From: Marsupella aquatica
Taxonomy: Eukaryota > Marchantiophyta
Assembly (NCBI GenBank): GCA_973895155.1
Contig: OZ316893.1
Coordinates: 11,098,001-11,162,000 of the forward strand
Reading direction: 5' to 3'
Length of the DNA: 64,000 nucleotides
The position numbers and the translations under genes were made by a program. Each line of letters opens with the position of its first letter. The stretch's first letter is position 1. The notes under the pieces are model-generated. The model was not told the origin of the DNA, searched no databases, and saw only the letters and a list, made by a program, of their open reading frames with translations. This document shows, piece after piece, positions 21,703 through 32,279 of the stretch.

Positions 21703-24700
21703 TCACAATTTACTCACACTTTGAATGTATGTAGTCAAAGCTTGCAAGTCACTTGCATCTAGTACATACACTCTGTCAACTATACCAGACTTCATTGTCA
21801 AGTTCACATTTGAAATTACCATCTCAATATCAATCCATTGTTCATCTGTTGCATCATAAGTGAACAAAGTTTTGTTGTTACCAGTAGATTTGTACCAATT
21901 ACACTGCAAGCGGCACACACTTCCACTCTGTCCAACTGCAGGTACAGGCCTGTCCAACAGATCTATTGCTTTCCGACGTCTGACCCAATGGGAGCCATTC
22001 TTCTGTATCATAAACTCAATCCTACCCAACCAATATTCCTTCTTTGCAGATGTTGCATCCACAATAGGCCCTTTATCTATTCCCTTCCTCTTCTTTGACT
22101 TGGATGATCTGGTAGAAGGACCAACCTCTGTAGCAGACTCAAACAAAACTGCTATATCAGTACCAATGTCAACCAAACAAGTCACAGAGTCACCATTTTC
22201 TTTCTCCTTACCAGTAGTGTAATAGGTCTTCTGGGCTATCCTAGTTAGCCTATCCTTTGACATGAAAGGATTGCAGCACAATTGACTCACAAGAGTGGAC
22301 TTGTAGATAGTCCTTCCCTCATAAGTTACAGTAGACACTACTGACCGGGGTGTCTGCACATCAGTTAAGTCTGCTTGAACTCCAGCCAAGACATGCCTTA
22401 CTTCATGTCCTAGTGTCTCCATCTCACAAAATGGGTTAGTATCCACCTCAATTGAATAATCATCAACTGTTAGTGGCTCAATACAATCCTGACTGTCCAG
22501 AGTGTCCCATGAATCAATCCGATTGAGATCTTCTTCAGGATCTTCAAACTCTAGAAACTCTCCAATTGGGGGCTCAGGTCTAGGGCCTACAGTAGATCGA
22601 TGCTCAACTGTGTCTTCAGCATCATCACATAACACAGCCTCTTTCATGACACTTGTATCCGGCCAAGTCTCTGCCTCCACTTCCCAAGGATGAACCCACC
22701 ATCGTCTTTTCGTTGCTGGCAAAGAACTTCTTGGTGACATGTTCAGCTTGCACAACAAATCCTTTGCTTCCTGCAAACCTTCCTTTAAAGCATCAACAAC
22801 CAGCTCATTAGTCAGAACTGCAGAGTAATCAAATAAATTTGGAGCTTGTTCTCCTTCATCCAGAGGATGTAAAGTTGCCCAAACATGATCCTGTTTATCA
22901 TGTGATCGACGTATCTTCAATCCCTCTGGTCCATACTCTAATCCAGCTAGTCGATCAGTCCCACTGCACTGTCCAGTAGAGATCCAAAGTCATAATTTCT
23001 CTCATGGCCACTCATGCCACCTACCTTGCTGAAAAATATCTCACAACAATCTGATCCCAGCAAGTGAAATGGTACTTGCAGATATGGGAACTTGTCCCGA
23101 AAGGCACAGACTAACAATACTACAAAATGACAAGACATGTTGATATCATGGAAAGCCTGCACAGAAATCATGTTCTTCTCTGTGATAGATCCAGCATTCC
23201 CTGTCACAGAATGATCACCATACCTCAACCATAGCCTCCACAATCGGAAGAACCAAGATACCTTTGATGCCAAGACAACACGGGTTCTTAGGTCATGCTT
23301 AACAGAGAAGAAAATATCTATGTAGTCTGCACAAACCTCCAAGTATATCATGGTCCCAAAGCTTCTGTCATGACGAACATCTCGTCGCTCATACATATGC
23401 TGCAGGCAGGCCTGCACTCTCCTGGAAGCTATTCGTTGTGGGCCAGCCCAGTTTTGTCTATCTGTCCTATTCACATCATCCCAATGCAAACCATGCTCGT
23501 GAATTGCATAATGGTTATAAACAGATGTGACATATGACAAAGATGCATGCTGATCACCAAGAACTAACATAGCAGACACTCGGTCCAATGGGTTAATTGC
23601 CTTCTTGCCATTGTGAGGTGGGTCTTGGTCTCCAAAACCATATAGATCTCCATTCGGAAGTATGGACACTGAGTATTGCCACCCAACCCATCCTACACTG
23701 TACCTAGGAAAGGAACCATTCACAGCAGTATAATCTTCCATCATCAATTTCCTACGACGAGCATCACCATCACTAGCATGGCCCAACAAAGGACCAACAC
23801 TGTCTCTGCAATGTGTGTCCCACATGGACTTCAGCTGCACCCAATGCTCTCTTACCCAGGGAGCTCGAAACTTGTTACATGTTGGTAGAACACACAATGC
23901 CAATTTAGGCATCTTTGCATGCAGAGGATTGACAATGATTACTCTAGCATACATGCCTTTGGCATATTGCTCAAAAGTACTTACAATCTTGTCATACCCT
24001 TCAGTACCTGCTCCAACCAGTACTTCCAAGCCAAAAGAACATGTGTGCTCTTCTAAGGGGCCACAGAAACCAATGAGGGTGTCATATTTAGCTTCCCATC
24101 TGTCACACACAATAGAATACAGACATCAGTTCATGACACGCAAACTCACCCAACACATTCAAAAAAACAAGCTAATTTACTACAGAGACAAAAACACAAA
24201 CCTGGGTCTCTCTTTGATCCTTGTTTCATCTTCAGCAAACATTACTGGTACATCTCCTGCAATTCCAAGTGACTGCTTTGATGCACACAGTACTCTGCAC
24301 ACCTCCTGGAATATCTCTTTTCGAATGCCAGCTCTAAAGGGTGGGAGTTTTGCTCTATCACGTTTCAAGGTCTTTAGACCTGGACCACCTAGGTTAGCCT
24401 GGAAACAATGAGCCACTTGTCTGCCTCCAAACTGAAACATGGCTTGGGAGAAGGCCTTGGTTCTCTTACTGTATCGATAACCCTTAGCAACTCTCTGCAA
24501 GTTCTTAGCTACATCTATCAGGAAATCCCACAACCCTTCCTTGCCACCAAAAGCACCACATCTATGTCCATTCACAATATTTCTCAGAAACAGTCTTAAA
24601 TCTTTCCTATCATGGGCTACTCCTAATAAATCTTCTAGCTTCTTTCGCCTAACACTCAGGGCACAAATGTTTTGAGCCTGTTGTGCCAACAACCAACGCT

Positions 24701-26297
24701 GTTTCCTAAAGCGAGTGGTGAGGTTACCAACATGTTCCCTCAGTTCGGTTTTGGTCAAGTATGCCAACCTCATCCCACCCTGTGTAGTCCTGTCTCCTCT
24801 TTGCACTAATGCTTCCGCTTCCCTGTGCACCCTGCCACGAAAATCATCTTCACGTTTTATAGAATCACATGGAGTGCAAGTGAGGTTTTGAAAACCACCT
24901 CCATTAATGGACACCCTGTGACATTGCTTGTGCCTAAAACAACCCTGTATACCAACAACTGACTGACTAGTTACATTGAAAACCTCAGCACAGGTTGTAC
25001 GGTCACAATCCCACACATTTCCTCCCTCTTGATCATCAAGTATGCCTTTCACGGTCATAGAATCCCCTGTCCACTTCACGTCTGACTCCCACAGGCCCCA
25101 ACAAAGCAAACTTAAACTTGGCTCAATGGAGGAATACAACCCACCTCTGCCTGAACTGCTCCCTGCAGCAGAGCTGTCCTCTCTAAAGAAATTCAGAATA
25201 GAATTTTGAGATGGAAATAGATCACGAGCATCAGGCTTCCTTGGTCTCCCCTTCTTCCCTGCCCTCAGTGCAGCCTGGGTACTGGTGACAACGTTCTCAA
25301 GTGCATCCATATGATCCCGACTGACAAGGTGTTGCCTTAAATTGTGTTCCAAATTGGATTTCTTAGGGCACATGTCAGTATGTAGCTTGCCACAGACTGT
25401 ACATCTGACCTTAAACAGGAATGACCTATGTGCAAATGTTGGATCAGTGGGAGATGGTGTGATAGAGAACACTTCTACCACCCCACCTACCTCTGCATTC
25501 AACTTTCCCACTATTTCCACACTAGCCCCTATTTGCATACTATGATCAAACAATGGTTGCTGTATAGTGTCAGCAGCCGTCACCAAAGCTCCAGGTATAC
25601 CCCTTCGCTTACACCAGTTCTCCTTGTGTTTAGGGTTGGTCAGGTGCTTTGTCTTGAAATTGCTAAAGCAATTTGCGATGGACTTGAGCACCTGTGAATT
25701 GGCTGCATTCCCATAAGTCTCCCTACACTCTAAGCATTCTAGATGACCTCGACACTCCCCTCTCTCATCCCACGTCCGCACTCTCCACTTGTGCTCACCG
25801 AAGCCCTTCTGGTTTACCCAGGATCGTAGCTTCAACCACTCATCATTCCAGGTCTTTGATGCAGCCTTAGACATGAGGTGAGACTCAAAGGAGCCTGTGA
25901 CAGGCAGTACAATAGCCTGTACTGGCACCCCTTCTGTTTGTCCTTCAGTCAAGGGAATTGTGCCTGCCAAATTGGACACAGTGGCAGCAGATGAATGAGA
26001 GGAACCAATTGTGACCCTCTCAGTAGGCAAGGCAACTGAGGGTAATTGTGCAATCACGTAAATTGTCCCTTGAAGTTCAGTCACCCCAACAGTCTTCTCT
26101 GAAAAGCGCCGGACTCGACCAGGCAACCTCTCATCCCAAAAATCAAAGTCAAACTCTACTGCTCCTACACATTTCAGACGGAAATCTGCCAGAGTCTGCC
26201 CTTCTTTGAAGGACATGACACAGATTGGCGTATCAGGCTTTCCTCCCTCCCCACCCTTTTCTACCAATCTGACAGAGCTCATGCCTAGGTGTGCCAT
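21703..26297 (-). CDS. DDE-type transposase-like protein of the 10.7-kb element
   Basis: Exon A (26297-24202, about 698 codons) joins exon B (24099 down to a stop at 22947) across a phase-consistent intron, giving ETRIKERPRWEAKYDTLIGF. A third open stretch (22920-21703, 405 codons) continues in another frame. The first part has two Cys/His clusters (CLECRETYG with later H residues; RCTVCGKLHTDMCPKKSNLEH) and a third CFRHKQCHRV..LTCTPC, then a predicted coiled coil. Candidate catalytic acids are the D of FAEDETRIK, the D of GHASDGDARRR and the E of GSDCCEIFFSK. The C-terminal part has a basic linker (RSSKSKKRKG) and a YWLGRIEFM domain. The apparent one-base shift near 22950 may be a real frameshift, so this copy may be inactive. 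Family-wide sequences with the same DDE-like blocks occur as unnamed proteins in seed-free plants (from memory). Confidence 0.7.
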
Positions 26298-26450
26298 GAT
26301 GGACAGTTATACAGGCTGTGAAAGTAAGGGACAGGGATTAGGTAGATGAACCTGTCATACAACGATGGACAGACATGGAAAAAGATCAGGACTCAAGTCA
26401 ACCATTCACAATGTCATTTGAACACTCAATCTATTGTAGTCAATGAGACT

Positions 26451-26590
26451 TACTTAAGTCCATTTCAATTCATCAAAATTCCATTTCGTTCAAGCAAATA
26501 CTTAAGTCCATTTCATTCATCGAAATACTTAAGTCGATAGCATGCAACCAAATACTTAAGTCCATAGCCTTCAACCAAATACTTAAGTTC
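26451..26590. repeat. TACTTAAGTCC repeat array between transposase and PHD genes
   Basis: TACTTAAGT(C/T)C recurs at 26451, 26498, 26525, 26553 and 26580, mostly 27-28 bp apart with CAACCAAA or similar between. It lies just upstream of the transposase start codon (minus strand), a position where promoter or transposase-binding repeats could sit. Confidence 0.6.
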
Positions 26591-26679
26591 ATATAATTTA
26601 GGTTGTCTTATGGGTCCCGTACAAAAAAGGTTCAAGTTATAAGATGGTGAAATCAATAGCAGTCATGCTGGTCTAGTCA

Positions 26680-27325
26680 TGGGTACTAGGGATATCAGAA
26701 CCCTCAGGGATGACATGGCGAGTACAGTAAATCATGCGCCACTGTCCAATGTCCCAGGTGTCTCGGCCCCTCACCCTTCTCCTCAAGTGCCTGTCTGCTG
26801 TTGGTCCTTCATCACGACACCATGCACGAGGGCATCTACGACATTGGACAAAATCCCAAATGCCCTCCCGATACTCCTTACAGACCTCACAGTAATGTCG
26901 TGGGCATATAAGAGCATCGGGAGTGCATCAGGGTTATCTGGATGGCGGGTGAAAGGCATTTCCCCCAATCGCAGAAGTGTCCGAAGACAGCCCACATGGT
27001 AAAATGAGTAGCAGTCATCATGAGAACACTGTATCACAAGGGGCTCATCTGTGGTGGGTCTCAAGGTTCTACCAAGGAGTCCACAACCAAAACATCTTCC
27101 TCTGTTTTGCTGACAGAGGTCACAAAGCCAAGCTGCAGCCCAATCATGACCTCTGGAAATGACAATCCGCTGACATGTAGGTCCATGGCCATCTTCTTCA
27201 TCAGGGTTGTGGCCATCAACTACATAATGAAAATGGCGACCACAAGGGCCATCACAAAACAAAACAGTTCCTCCCTCGTCACAGTGAAAACAACATGGGG
27301 ATCCATACGGAGGTGCTCCCTATGC
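26680..27325 (-). CDS. PHD-finger module resembling EDM2, carried by the transposon
   Basis: From an acceptor-like site near 27320 the minus strand reads CCFHCDEGGTVLFCDGPCG, then RHFHYVVDG, WLCDLCQQNRGRCFGCGLLG and VIQCSHDDCYSFYHVGCL. The Cys/His spacing matches the PHD and extended-PHD pair of plant EDM2 (compare CxxCDxGGxLLCCxGxCxRxFH, then CFACG and FYHPxCI). EDM2 proteins bind modified histone H3 and control heterochromatin within transposon-bearing introns. An ORF stop falls at 26783. Alternative splicing in the last 150 bp would reach IYCTRHV, which could be the usual final CPLH segment, ending near 26680. Exon joins here are unresolved. The piece is much shorter than EDM2, so this is a captured module rather than a full homolog. 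Confidence 0.65.
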
Positions 27326-27535
27326 CCAAATCTTGGATCCAGCAGCTGACGAGCAATGTGTGCCATGCTGAACAAGATCTGCAAAATTACCTTCAAAAAT
27401 TAGGGGCAGGCATGTGATGTACCAGAAGGAGCAACAGTCCACCAGCAATCACAGCCAGTAGCCTCCACCAGGGGCATCACTTCCCTGTGGGCTCCTTTGA
27501 TCCATCCTGCAATGTGAGCAATGTAGAATCATAAG

Positions 27536-28048
27536 TCAGCAACTTGAATGTGCATCACCATCGTGGGCAGAACCTGGACGTGTCCCACCACAGACACAAT
27601 CATTGATGAAATGACAAGTATTCCACGCTAGGCAACCGCCCCATGCCATTCTTGCCATGTACTGTGCTTCAGTCTGCACTATGTTTGAGTCACCTCCCCT
27701 ACAACGATGACATGTTTGGGTGTGACAATGGAGACAAGCCTCCAATAAGACACAGCTCTCATCCAACACTCCATCTACGTCTTTAACAAGACGGATACTA
27801 TTTGGCACTAGTGGGGATGTACTCAGCCTGTTGTAATGGTTGCCAGACACAGATGGATAGCCCCAGCTTACAGCACAGTCTGTAGGCACGATCCCAGAGT
27901 GGATCATCTTCACACGAAATCGCACACCCTTCTGTTGATGGTACTCAGATAGAGCACTGCGTGTGACAACCATCTTCAATGCACCTGGGAATGCACCTAG
28001 ACTGAGATTGTGCTCACTCCAACAAAATGACAAGTTCACAACAAACAA
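27536..28048 (-). CDS. Cys-rich exon, probably part of the PHD-finger gene
   Basis: An open stretch of about 170 codons contains CLHCHTQTCHRCRGG and CLAWNTCHFINDCVCGG, Cys/His pairs that look zinc-binding. Its first 100 residues (GVRFRVKMIHSGIVPTDCAV) match nothing I recognise. It lies between the BRCT exon and the PHD exon on the same strand, so all three may belong to one transcript. The first codons may be intronic. Confidence 0.45.
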   Translation of the reverse strand: MFVVNLSFCWSEHNLSLGAFPGALKMVVTRSALSEYHQQKGVRFRVKMIHSGIVPTDCAVSWGYPSVSGNHYNRLSTSPLVPNSIRLVKDVDGVLDESCVLLEACLHCHTQTCHRCRGGDSNIVQTEAQYMARMAWGGCLAWNTCHFINDCVCGGTRPGSAHDGDAHSSC

Positions 28049-28274
28049 GGTACAGGGGCCGACCTTTGCTCAGACCCTAAACTTCCCCAATTTCTGCCTT
28101 GCGCTAGAATGTCCCTGCAAAAAAAAGAGAAGCAACTAAGTTTTAAAAAGCTACACACCAAAAGTCCTATGCACAGTGCTTGAAGAGCACAAACAGCAGA
28201 CATGCAAAGAATTGCAGCAGACAAGCAACACTTTATAAAATTGCTTCAAGAGCAGAGGTTACATTTAGAGTAAG

Positions 28275-28966
28275 CTACACACATCTACGTTTTGGCATGA
28301 TCAAGTTTACACTTCTCCAAACTGCAGCTGCCTTATCTTGTTTAATCTTTTCTACTTCTCTCTTGGTACAGTCTGCCTCAGACTCTACCTCAGTCAACAT
28401 TAAGTTGAAAGGGCCTTCGTCTACTAGGACTCCTACTTTGAGGGATTCGCACATCCATTCAAATGAGACAACTTTCAATGCATGCTCTTGAATGAGGGAA
28501 TTTACATCAGACCATGTCCACTTGGACATGAGTGCTCCCCAAGAACCAGCAACAATGTGAGTGGTGTTGCTGGAAGCAATAGGGCAAAGCTGACCATGAC
28601 GTTCAATTAGCTTTCTGCGCAAAACTTCAAAACGAGCTCTTGAAAATCCATGCAGAACTAAGAAGGCATTCACACCCTTCAAAATTGGCTTCGAAACTGA
28701 ACAGGGCTTTGGTGTAGACTCATTTCTACGACCCATGGGACAATAAACCCTAAAGCTATAAGGCCGTGTTGTCCTCTGCAACAGTGTGGAGCTTACTTGG
28801 ATCCTCCCAACAACTTCTGTAGTCGGATTAGAGCCCAAACTCCTTCCTCAGCACCCAAGATCGACTGAATCTGCACATTCCATAGACAGTCAAAATATTG
28901 AATGGCTACCCTGTCTCCATCAAGACATTGACTGTGGCAAATGGCGTTTACACAACTATTGACAGC
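28275..28966 (-). CDS. BRCT-domain gene carried by the transposon
   Basis: Exon one (about 28966-28799) encodes CHSQCLDGDRVAIQYFD and EEGVWALIRLQKLLGGS. It joins in phase to exon two (28727-28275) across a 71-bp intron. Exon two encodes a single BRCT domain: LKGVNAFLVLHGFSRARFE, HGQLCPIASSNTTHIVAG, and VVSFEWMCESLKVGVLVDE with the conserved Trp. The pattern resembles the N-terminal BRCT of DNA polymerase lambda/TdT-type proteins. A basic tail (MPKRR) ends the frame. BRCT domains bind phosphopeptides or DNA ends, so a role in target choice or repair of excision sites is possible but is inference. Upstream exons were not found. Confidence 0.65.
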
Positions 28967-30663
28967 GTTTCCAGAAATAGTGGACAAAAGATTCAACAAA
29001 TTGAGTAGCAAACAAACGGACATTGGAAACAAAAGAGCAAGAGAAACAATTGAGTAAGAAACCAGAGATGAAGCACAGTCCACAGATAGTGTCTTCTATA
29101 GCAGTGAGGGTCTGGGGCTGCGTGATGATGCCCGCACTAGTGACCAAGAATATAGCACGCAATACACAATGTGGGGAAAATGAAGATGACAAATGTCCTT
29201 CCGGATGCGAGTGGGGGATGCCAGCCCAGATTTAAAATGTAGCCCTTGCAGACAATAATGTTGACCTGTACTATGACATTGTTTAGTCTTACAATCAACA
29301 ACAGGACGATGAGCAATGTCCAAAGGGCATGAAAATGATAGGCAACAAACCACTAACCTTCACTGCTCAAAGTTGACTAGCAGTAGCGAACGTCTTGACA
29401 AGCTCTTGAACTTGCGCAGTCCTTCCGGCCTCCGAACAGTCCTTCAAACTAGCGACAATAGCACTCCTCACGACCTCCAAACTCGTGGCAATAGCAGTCC
29501 TCCTAGTTGTCTCAAAGAGAATCAATCTCGCGGAAGCAGCAGTCCTCTCGGCCTCCACAGTCAACTAGAGATCCAGGTTGCGGCAGCAAACAACAATCCT
29601 CCAATTTCTCATGAAGAAATTGGAGCTCCAAACTCGCAGCAACAATACTCCTCCTAGCCTCCACAATCAACTAAAGATCCAAAATGGTGGCAGCGCATAG
29701 CAATCGACCTTCGATTTCTCACAAAGAAAATGGGGAGCCTCCAAACTCGCACCAACAGTCCTCCCGGCCTCCTCTGGCACAGTCCACTAGAGCTCCAATG
29801 TTGCAGCAGCGCTGCACAACAATACTCCTCCGATTTCCCACAAATAGATGGAGCTCCGAACTCGCACACCCAGTAGTCCTCCCGGCCTCGCGATCCACAG
29901 TAGACCCTATTCCACAACCAGGACAGAATGAATGCGGGAATGAATGTGAGGCACCAACAAACATTAAGGCGACGATGTTGAAGCACATTACAAATTGAAG
30001 CAATGATTATGAATGCAGCAAAACAGCAATGTGTACAGACCTTCGCAATGTGTACAGACAATCGTGACCTCCACAATGAGCTCGATCCAAACCTTTAGCC
30101 AGGCAGCGACGTCCTCCCACTATTTCTTCAGAGCGCCGCCTTCCTCCTATTCAAATGTCAGCAAAATAATACATCAGAAGAAAGTATCAAGCAAAAGCTC
30201 AAAGCAAACTAAACTAAAACATGAGCCGCAAGTGCTGCACAAAAAATGCAAGTCTGCAACACCTCTCAAATGCAACAGCTCCTCTCAACCTCCGGCCTCC
30301 TCTCCAATGCAACCGCAGTAGTTCTCGACCTCCAGCCTCTCCAATGCAACAGGGAGGATCGCGCAAGTAGTAATCATGTCAGTAGGGGAACAGAGGACCA
30401 AGGCAACAATGAGGCCAACTCGCTGCGACCTCCCAAGCTCGATGTAATGTCCCAAGCTCTCACAATGGTTTGGGACGATGATGCAACAACTTGCAATGGT
30501 CTGGGACCCAACTCCAAGTGATGGCGCACAGGAAGCAGTCAAATGGTCTGGGCGCATAAGAAGCAGTTGGCAATCACAATAAGCAGAACACTGGACCACA
30601 ATCACGCGCACCTCCAAGATGGCAATGACAGTGAGCACACAGTACATGGCGATGGTGAGTGGA

Positions 30664-30712
30664 AGCGATAGAGGCAATGCAAGCGATAGAGGCAATGCAA
30701 GCGATAGAGGCA
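30664..30712. repeat. 18-bp tandem repeat, about 2.7 units
   Basis: GCGATAGAGGCAATGCAA is repeated three times, the last time incompletely, inside the transposon's right arm. Confidence 0.85.
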
Positions 30713-30918
30713 ACCAGATACCAATGTCAACCAATTGAAAGCGGAATGACAGTAACAGTCGACCTCGACAATCTACCTCCTCTCCAAACTTTCCCTGGAA
30801 CTTGCGTCAGCAATAGTCTCCTGGCCTCCAGACTCTACCTAGCCTCGATCCTCTCCAATGTCACGGCAGCACACAACATTCAAATGATCCTCTCCTAAGT
30901 TGCGGCACACAGCGCAGC

Positions 30919-31138
30919 CCTCCCGATTGTCACAAACTTGAACGATCCTCCAAAGTCACGGCAGCAGACCTCCCGATTGTCACAAACTTGAACGATCCTC
31001 CAAAGTCACGGCAGCAGACCTCCTGATTGTCACAAACTTGAACGATCCTCCAAAGTCACGGCAATAGACCTCCCGATTGTCACACAGTTGAACGATCCTC
31101 CAAAGTCGCGGCAGCAGACCTCCCGTTTGTCACAAAGA
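30919..31138. repeat. 50-bp tandem repeat, about 4.4 units, near the transposon's right end
   Basis: Units starting CCTCCCGATTGTCACAAAC begin at 30919, 30969, 31019, 31069 and 31119 (partial), exactly 50 bp apart with few substitutions. The array ends about 600 bp from the right terminal repeat. Confidence 0.9.
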
Positions 31139-31723
31139 AAATGAACATTGAGTTTGAAACTCAATGTTTGCGCGTGCTCCCTGTTTCATCGATCCACCCT
31201 TGGGCCCACAATCCCCGTCCCTAAAGCCGCCACCCGGGCCATTTTTGACCATTGGATCTTCAACCCTAAATATCAATGGCCCTTGCAAACCCCGAGTGGC
31301 ATCATGGGTCCCCCTAGGTTCCCGTAACCCACTTTAGACCCCGTCCCAATAAACCCAACATAAGTCCTTCACAATATAGTTTTTGGACAGAAGTTTGCGG
31401 TTACAATAGGGCAAATATTAAAACATTGATGTTGCAGAAAAAATGGATATTTGCCATGTAAAAACACGTGTCCCAATTACATGGAGACACATGGTCCAAT
31501 ATAAACATGACGCGTGTCGCATATACATATGGCAGTAAAACCCCTAACTTATATGGACATCTTCCATGGAATATGTCCCAATTAAAAAATGCCTATTGTG
31601 CTTTAAAGTGGCCCAACAATTAAAACGGGCCCTATTGTTCTTCCACCAAACTTCCGAAGTCTTCCGCCGAACTCAATTAAATGGCCCTATACTTCGTCGC
31701 ACATGATGTGTCACTTCCATGGA

Positions 31724-31738
31724 AGTGACCCCCCCGAG
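31724..31738. repeat. Right terminal inverted repeat
   Basis: AGTGACCCCCCCGAG, followed directly by the GTTGAGCC duplication at 31739-31746. Confidence 0.92.
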
Positions 31739-31989
31739 GTTGAGCCCAACGCACCTCGCACTCCAAGGAATCCACGTTACATACCCGGTTACGTATACAT
31801 GAAACTGGCCAGCCACACCATAGCCGCCAGAGCTCATGCTCAAAGGCTCAACATCGAAGAAGTGAGACCTTTGAGCCACAACAAAGGGATAACTATTCCT
31901 CACAAACATAACCTGAACCCTATCGGCTCATATAGCACACATATGAGACATATAAACCTAGATAGCACAATACACTCTAACACTACCTA

Positions 31990-32090
31990 GAATGATGTGA
32001 CAGGGCCAAGGCAGGATTCAAACCCAGGATCTCTCAGACTCAAATGAGTGCAGCTACCACTCAGCCTGTGGCCAGTTCATGGCAACAAAT
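31990..32090 (-). mobile_element. tRNA-like SINE head, minus strand
   Basis: On the minus strand GGCTGAGTGGTAGCTGCACT resembles an A-box region and CTGGGTTTGAATCC a B box, about 45 bp apart as in a tRNA gene. No functional tRNA fold was found and no tail was delimited. Confidence 0.5.
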
Positions 32091-32279
32091 GCTCGTGTTA
32101 GGTGTTTAACTAAACAAACATTTCCTATAGTTCTAGGCAACGGGCAACACTTACGGGACAATTAATGCTAATCTGCATTAATTGTCCTCGAGATTGCTTT
32201 TCATGCTTAATGTTGGGTGGCCTTTTGTACATATGCTTATGACTGTATACTTCTCACCACATGTCTCAAAATGAGATTT

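Larger units (their letters stand above)
28970..31640. other. Noncoding, repeat-rich right arm of the transposon
   Basis: Short phrases such as CCTCCAAACTCG, CAGTCCTCC and CGGCAGCAGACCTCC recur many times in degenerate form, and open frames are short on both strands. No gene was recognised. Two regular arrays inside it are listed separately. Confidence 0.5.
21063..31738 (-). mobile_element. Complete 10,676-bp DNA transposon with perfect termini and 8-bp target duplication
   Basis: The left end CTCGGGGGGGTCACT (21063-21077) and right end AGTGACCCCCCCGAG (31724-31738) are perfect 15-bp inverted repeats. GTTGAGCC flanks both sides. Subterminal blocks ACATCACGTGCGACG (left) and CGTCGCACATGATGTG (right) are also inverted. 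The minus strand carries a BRCT gene, a Cys-rich/PHD-finger module and a large DDE-type transposase-like gene. Noncoding, repeat-rich DNA fills about 2.5 kb at the right and 0.6 kb at the left. Its ends match the MITEs at 7681, 18135 and 32518, so it is the likely source of their transposase. An 8-bp duplication is known for hAT, P and KDZ elements. The superfamily is left open because the catalytic motifs do not match textbook hAT, and the KDZ or P assignment is only suggestive. Confidence 0.9.

Noticed and set aside
21860-24411. Several plus-strand ORFs of 70-198 codons
   Set aside because: They are shadows of the minus-strand transposase exons; their content has no independent family signal.
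30919-31138. Regular direct repeats that could suggest a CRISPR-like array
   Set aside because: Units are contiguous 50-bp tandem copies without unique spacers, in plant nuclear DNA inside a transposon.
21063-31738. Firm assignment of the large element to hAT on the basis of the 8-bp duplication
   Set aside because: No hAT dimerisation signature or BED-plus-hATC layout was seen, and the termini do not follow the hAT CA(G)GG pattern; P-like or KDZ-like or a new group remain possible.
19391-31738. Possibility that the large element's left end is at the MITE fragments near 19391
   Set aside because: Only the ends at 21063 and 31738 give both a perfect inverted repeat and a matching 8-bp duplication.
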